A stretch of DNA of 64,000 nucleotides. Source: Lasioglossum baleicum. Lineage: Eukaryota > Arthropoda > Insecta > Hymenoptera > Halictidae. A program made the position numbers and the translations under genes. Where the stretch lies: NCBI RefSeq assembly GCF_051020765.1, contig NW_027469228.1:62001-126000 (forward strand), given 5' to 3'. Each line of letters begins with the position of its first letter. Position 1 is the stretch's first letter. The notes below the pieces were generated by a model. That model did no database searches. It saw only the letters and a list, made by a program, of their open reading frames with translations, and had not been told where the DNA came from. Of this stretch, positions 61,101 through 64,000 are shown in pieces.

Positions 61101-62154
61101 GCATAACACATAACGCATAACGCATAACGTATAACGCTTAACGCATAACGCATAACACATAACGCATAACGCATAACGCATAACGCATAACGCATAACGC
61201 ATAACGCATAACGCATAACGCATAACGCGTAACGCGTAACGCATAACGCATAACGCATAACGCATAACGCATAACGCATAACGCATAACGCATAACGCAT
61301 AACGCATAACGCATGACACATTACTCATAACGCATTACGCATAACGCATAACGCATAACGGATAACGCATAATGCATAACGCATAACGCTTAACGCATAA
61401 CGGATAACGCATAACGCATAATGCATAACGCATAACGCATAACGCATAACGCATAACGCATAACGGATAACGCATAACGCATAATGCATAACGCATAACG
61501 CATAACGCATAACGCATAACGCATAACCCATAACGCATAATGCATAACCCATAACGAATAACGCATAACGCTCAATGGAAAAGTCATAACGCATAACGCT
61601 CAATGAAAAAGTCATAATGCTTAACGCATAACGCATAACGCATAACGCATAACGCATAACGCATAACGCATAACGCATAACGCATAACGCATAACGCATA
61701 ACGCATAACGCATAACGCATAACGCATAACGCATAACGCATAACGCATAACGCATAACGCATAACGCATAACGCATAACGCATAACGCATAACACATAAC
61801 GCATAACGCATAACGCATAACGCATAACGCATAACGCATAACGCATAACGCATATCGCATAACGCATAACGTTCAATGAAAAAGTCATAAAGCATAACGC
61901 ATATCGCATAACCCGTAAAGCACAACGCATAACACATAACGCATAACGCATAACACATAACGCATAACGCATAACGTATAACGCTTAACGCATAACGCAT
62001 AACACATAACGCATAACGCATAACGCATAACGCATAACGCATAACGCATAACGCATAACGCATAACGCGTAACGCGTAACGCATAACGCATAACGCATAA
62101 CGCATAACGCATAACGCATAACGCATAACGCATAACGCATAACGCATAACGCAT
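58179..62154 (+). repeat. Super-repeat copy 3 (1,036 + 917 + 1,183 + 840 bp)
   Basis: Twin cassettes at 58431, 60384 and 61567; CCGT modules at 58970, 59285, 59838, 61021 and 61868; AGTCCAT at 59194. Headers in this part lack GACGCAT/ATCGCAT after AACGCTT and instead carry two AACGGAT/AATGCAT pairs. The following 3,976-bp shift repeats it. Confidence 0.87.
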
Positions 62155-64000
62155 GACACATTACTCATAACGCATTACGCATAACGCATAACGCATAACG
62201 GATAACGCATAATGCATAACGCATAACGCTTAACGCATAACGGATAACGCATAACGCATAATGCATAACGCATAACGCATAACGCATAACGCATAACGCA
62301 TAACGGATAACGCATAACGCATAATGCATAACGCATAACGCATAACGCATAACGCATAACGCATAACCCATAACGCATAATGCATAACCCATAACGAATA
62401 ACGCATAACGCTCAATGGAAAAGTCATAACGCATAACGCTCAATGAAAAAGTCATAATGCTTAACGCATAACGCATAACGCATAACGCATAACGCATAAC
62501 GCATAACGCATAACGCATAACGCATAACGCATAACGCATAACGCATAACGCATAACGCACATCGCATAACGCATAACGCATAACGCATAACGCATAACGC
62601 ATAACGCATAACGCATAACGCATAACGAATAACGCATAACGCATAACGCATAACGCATAACGCATAACGCATAACGCGTAACGCATAACGCGTAACGCAT
62701 AACGCATAACGCATAACGCATAACGCATAACGCATAACGCATAACGCATAACGCATAACGCATAACGCATAACGCATAACGAATAACGCATAACGCATAA
62801 CGCATAACGCATAACGCGTAACGCATAACGCGTAACGCATAACGCATAACGCATAACGCATAACGCATAACGCATAACGCATAACGCATAACGCATAACG
62901 CATAACGCATAACGCATAACGCATAACGCATATCGCATAACGCATAACGTTCAATGAAAAAGTCATAACGCATAACGCATATCGCATAACCCGTAAAGCA
63001 CAACGCATAACACATAACGCATAACGCATAACACATAACGCATAACGCATAACGTATAACGCTTAACGCATAACGCATAACACATAACGCATAACGCATA
63101 ACGCATAACGCATAACGCATAACGCATGACGCATAACGGATAACCCATAACGCATAACGCATAAAGCATAGTCCATAACGCATAACGCATGACACATTAC
63201 TCATAACGCATTACGCATAACGCATAACGCATAATGCATAACGCATTACGCATAACGCATAACGCTCAATGAAAAAGTCATAACGCATAAGGCATATCGC
63301 ATAACCCGTAAAGCACAACGCATAACACATAACGCATAACGCATAACGCATAACGCATAACGCATAACGCATAACGCATAACGCATAACGCATAACGCAT
63401 AACGCATAACGCATAACGCATAACGCATAACGCATAACGCATAACGCATAACGCATAACGCATAACGCATAACGCATAACGCATAACGCATAACGCATAA
63501 CGCATAACGCATAACGCATAACGCATAACGCATAACGCATAACGCATAACGCATAACGCATAACGCATAACGCATAACGCATAACGCATAACGCATAACG
63601 CATAACGCATAACGCATAACGCATAACGCATAACGCATAACGCATAACGCATAACGCATAACGCATAACGCATAACGCATAACGCATAACGCATAACGCA
63701 TAACGCATAACGCATAACGCATAACACATAACGCATAACGCATAACGCATAACGCATAACGCATAACGCATAACGCATAACGCATAACGCATATCGCATA
63801 ACGCATAACGTTCAATGAAAAAGTCATAAAGCATAACGCATATCGCATAACCCGTAAAGCACAACGCATAACACATAACGCATAACGCATAACACATAAC
63901 GCATAACGCATAACGTATAACGCTTAACGCATAACGCATAACACATAACGCATAACGCATAACGCATAACGCATAACGCATAACGCATAACGCATAACGC
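62155..64000 (+). repeat. Super-repeat copy 4, cut by window end
   Basis: The first unit (62155-63190, 1,036 bp) matches 58179-59214 at every landmark, shifted by 3,976 bp: cassette +252, CCGT module +791, AGTCCAT +1,015. The second unit starts at 63191, has CCGT modules at 63261 and 63807, and continues past the window. AACACAT lies 532 bp into it against 539 bp in the 59215 unit, a one-monomer difference. Confidence 0.88.

Larger units (their letters stand above)
1..64000 (+). repeat. 7-bp satellite array, monomer AACGCAT, fills window
   Basis: Every stretch of the window reads as consecutive heptamers that are AACGCAT or a substituted form of it. All copies point the same way; I saw no run of the reverse complement on the + strand. 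The canonical monomer is 3/7 G+C with one CpG per 7 bp and is A- and C-rich on this strand. Variants recur in fixed orders and build higher-order repeats. No other sequence class interrupts the array, and both window ends lie inside it, so the true length is unknown. A eukaryotic heterochromatic satellite is the best reading; the species and chromosomal site are not shown by the sequence. Confidence 0.97.

Noticed and set aside
341..63981. Hundreds of minus-strand reading frames of 60-1,264 codons
   Set aside because: They repeat one heptapeptide, exist in all three frames over the same DNA, have an ATG every few codons and end only where satellite variants create stops. No domain, signal or codon bias sets any frame apart.
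1..64000. CRISPR array
   Set aside because: There are no unique spacers between repeats and no cas genes; the repeated modules are separated by the same monomer.
1..64000. Telomeric repeat
   Set aside because: The monomer has no G-run on either strand and does not match known telomere heptamers or octamers such as TTTAGGG; orientation alone does not support a telomere.
1..64000. Cyanobacterial heptanucleotide STRR or other bacterial repeat
   Set aside because: Known bacterial heptanucleotide tracts are short and intergenic. A gene-free 64-kb array with nested HORs does not fit, though without flanking sequence it is not strictly excluded.
1..64000. Bacterial -10 boxes in CATAAC, or plasmid-type iterons
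   Set aside because: The match recurs every 7 bp as part of the monomer, with no paired -35, replication gene or AT-rich region.
1..64000. Hairpins or terminators
   Set aside because: The monomer is not self-complementary beyond dinucleotides, and there are no inverted copies of the array to pair with.

Overview
The whole 64,000-base window is satellite DNA. It is one head-to-tail array of a 7-bp monomer, AACGCAT on the + strand (about 9,140 monomers), and it runs off both ends of the window. I found no unique sequence, recognisable gene, RNA gene, transposon or CRISPR array, and no change of orientation. The long minus-strand reading frames (up to 1,264 codons at 33902-37696) are by-products. 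The monomer has no stop codon on that strand and 7 is not a multiple of 3, so all three minus frames stay open and repeat the heptapeptide MRYALCV. The + strand meets TAA every 21 bases in every frame.

The array is not uniform. Point-variant monomers sit in fixed orders and form higher-order repeats (HORs). Names used below: the boundary module is GACACAT followed by TACTCAT (60 copies counted by eye); the twin cassette is 56 bp carrying AATGGAA and, 28 bp later, AATGAAA (60 copies); the CCGT module carries AACCCGT followed by AAAGCAC (about 32 copies); the AGTCCAT mark occurs 12 times. I define an HOR unit as the stretch from one boundary module to the next. Units range from 42 to 6,195 bp, typically 0.7-1.3 kb. 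Every landmark I placed starts at a coordinate equal to 2 modulo 7, so the monomer phase is never lost across 64 kb.

Layout: 1-5783, a mix of three ~0.7-1.3 kb unit types; 5784-9087, a 1.7/1.6-kb tandem super-repeat; 9088-13756, large units with clustered cassettes; 13757-33846, cassette-rich units, many with a derived cassette subtype; 33847-40041, a domain without boundary modules or twin cassettes whose core (34890-39180) has its own variants (AACGCAG, AAGGCAT, GGCGCAT); 40042-46495, a diverged second copy of about 26.5-33.8 kb; 46496-50947, units like those at the left end; 50948-64000, successive super-repeats of 3.4-4.0 kb.

The organism cannot be named from this sequence. Tens of kilobases of pure, hierarchically organised short satellite point to eukaryotic heterochromatin (centromeric, pericentromeric, subtelomeric, or a sex or B chromosome). 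Heptanucleotide repeats also occur in some cyanobacteria, but as short intergenic tracts. No genes act together here; the biology is that of array amplification, homogenisation and possible protein binding.
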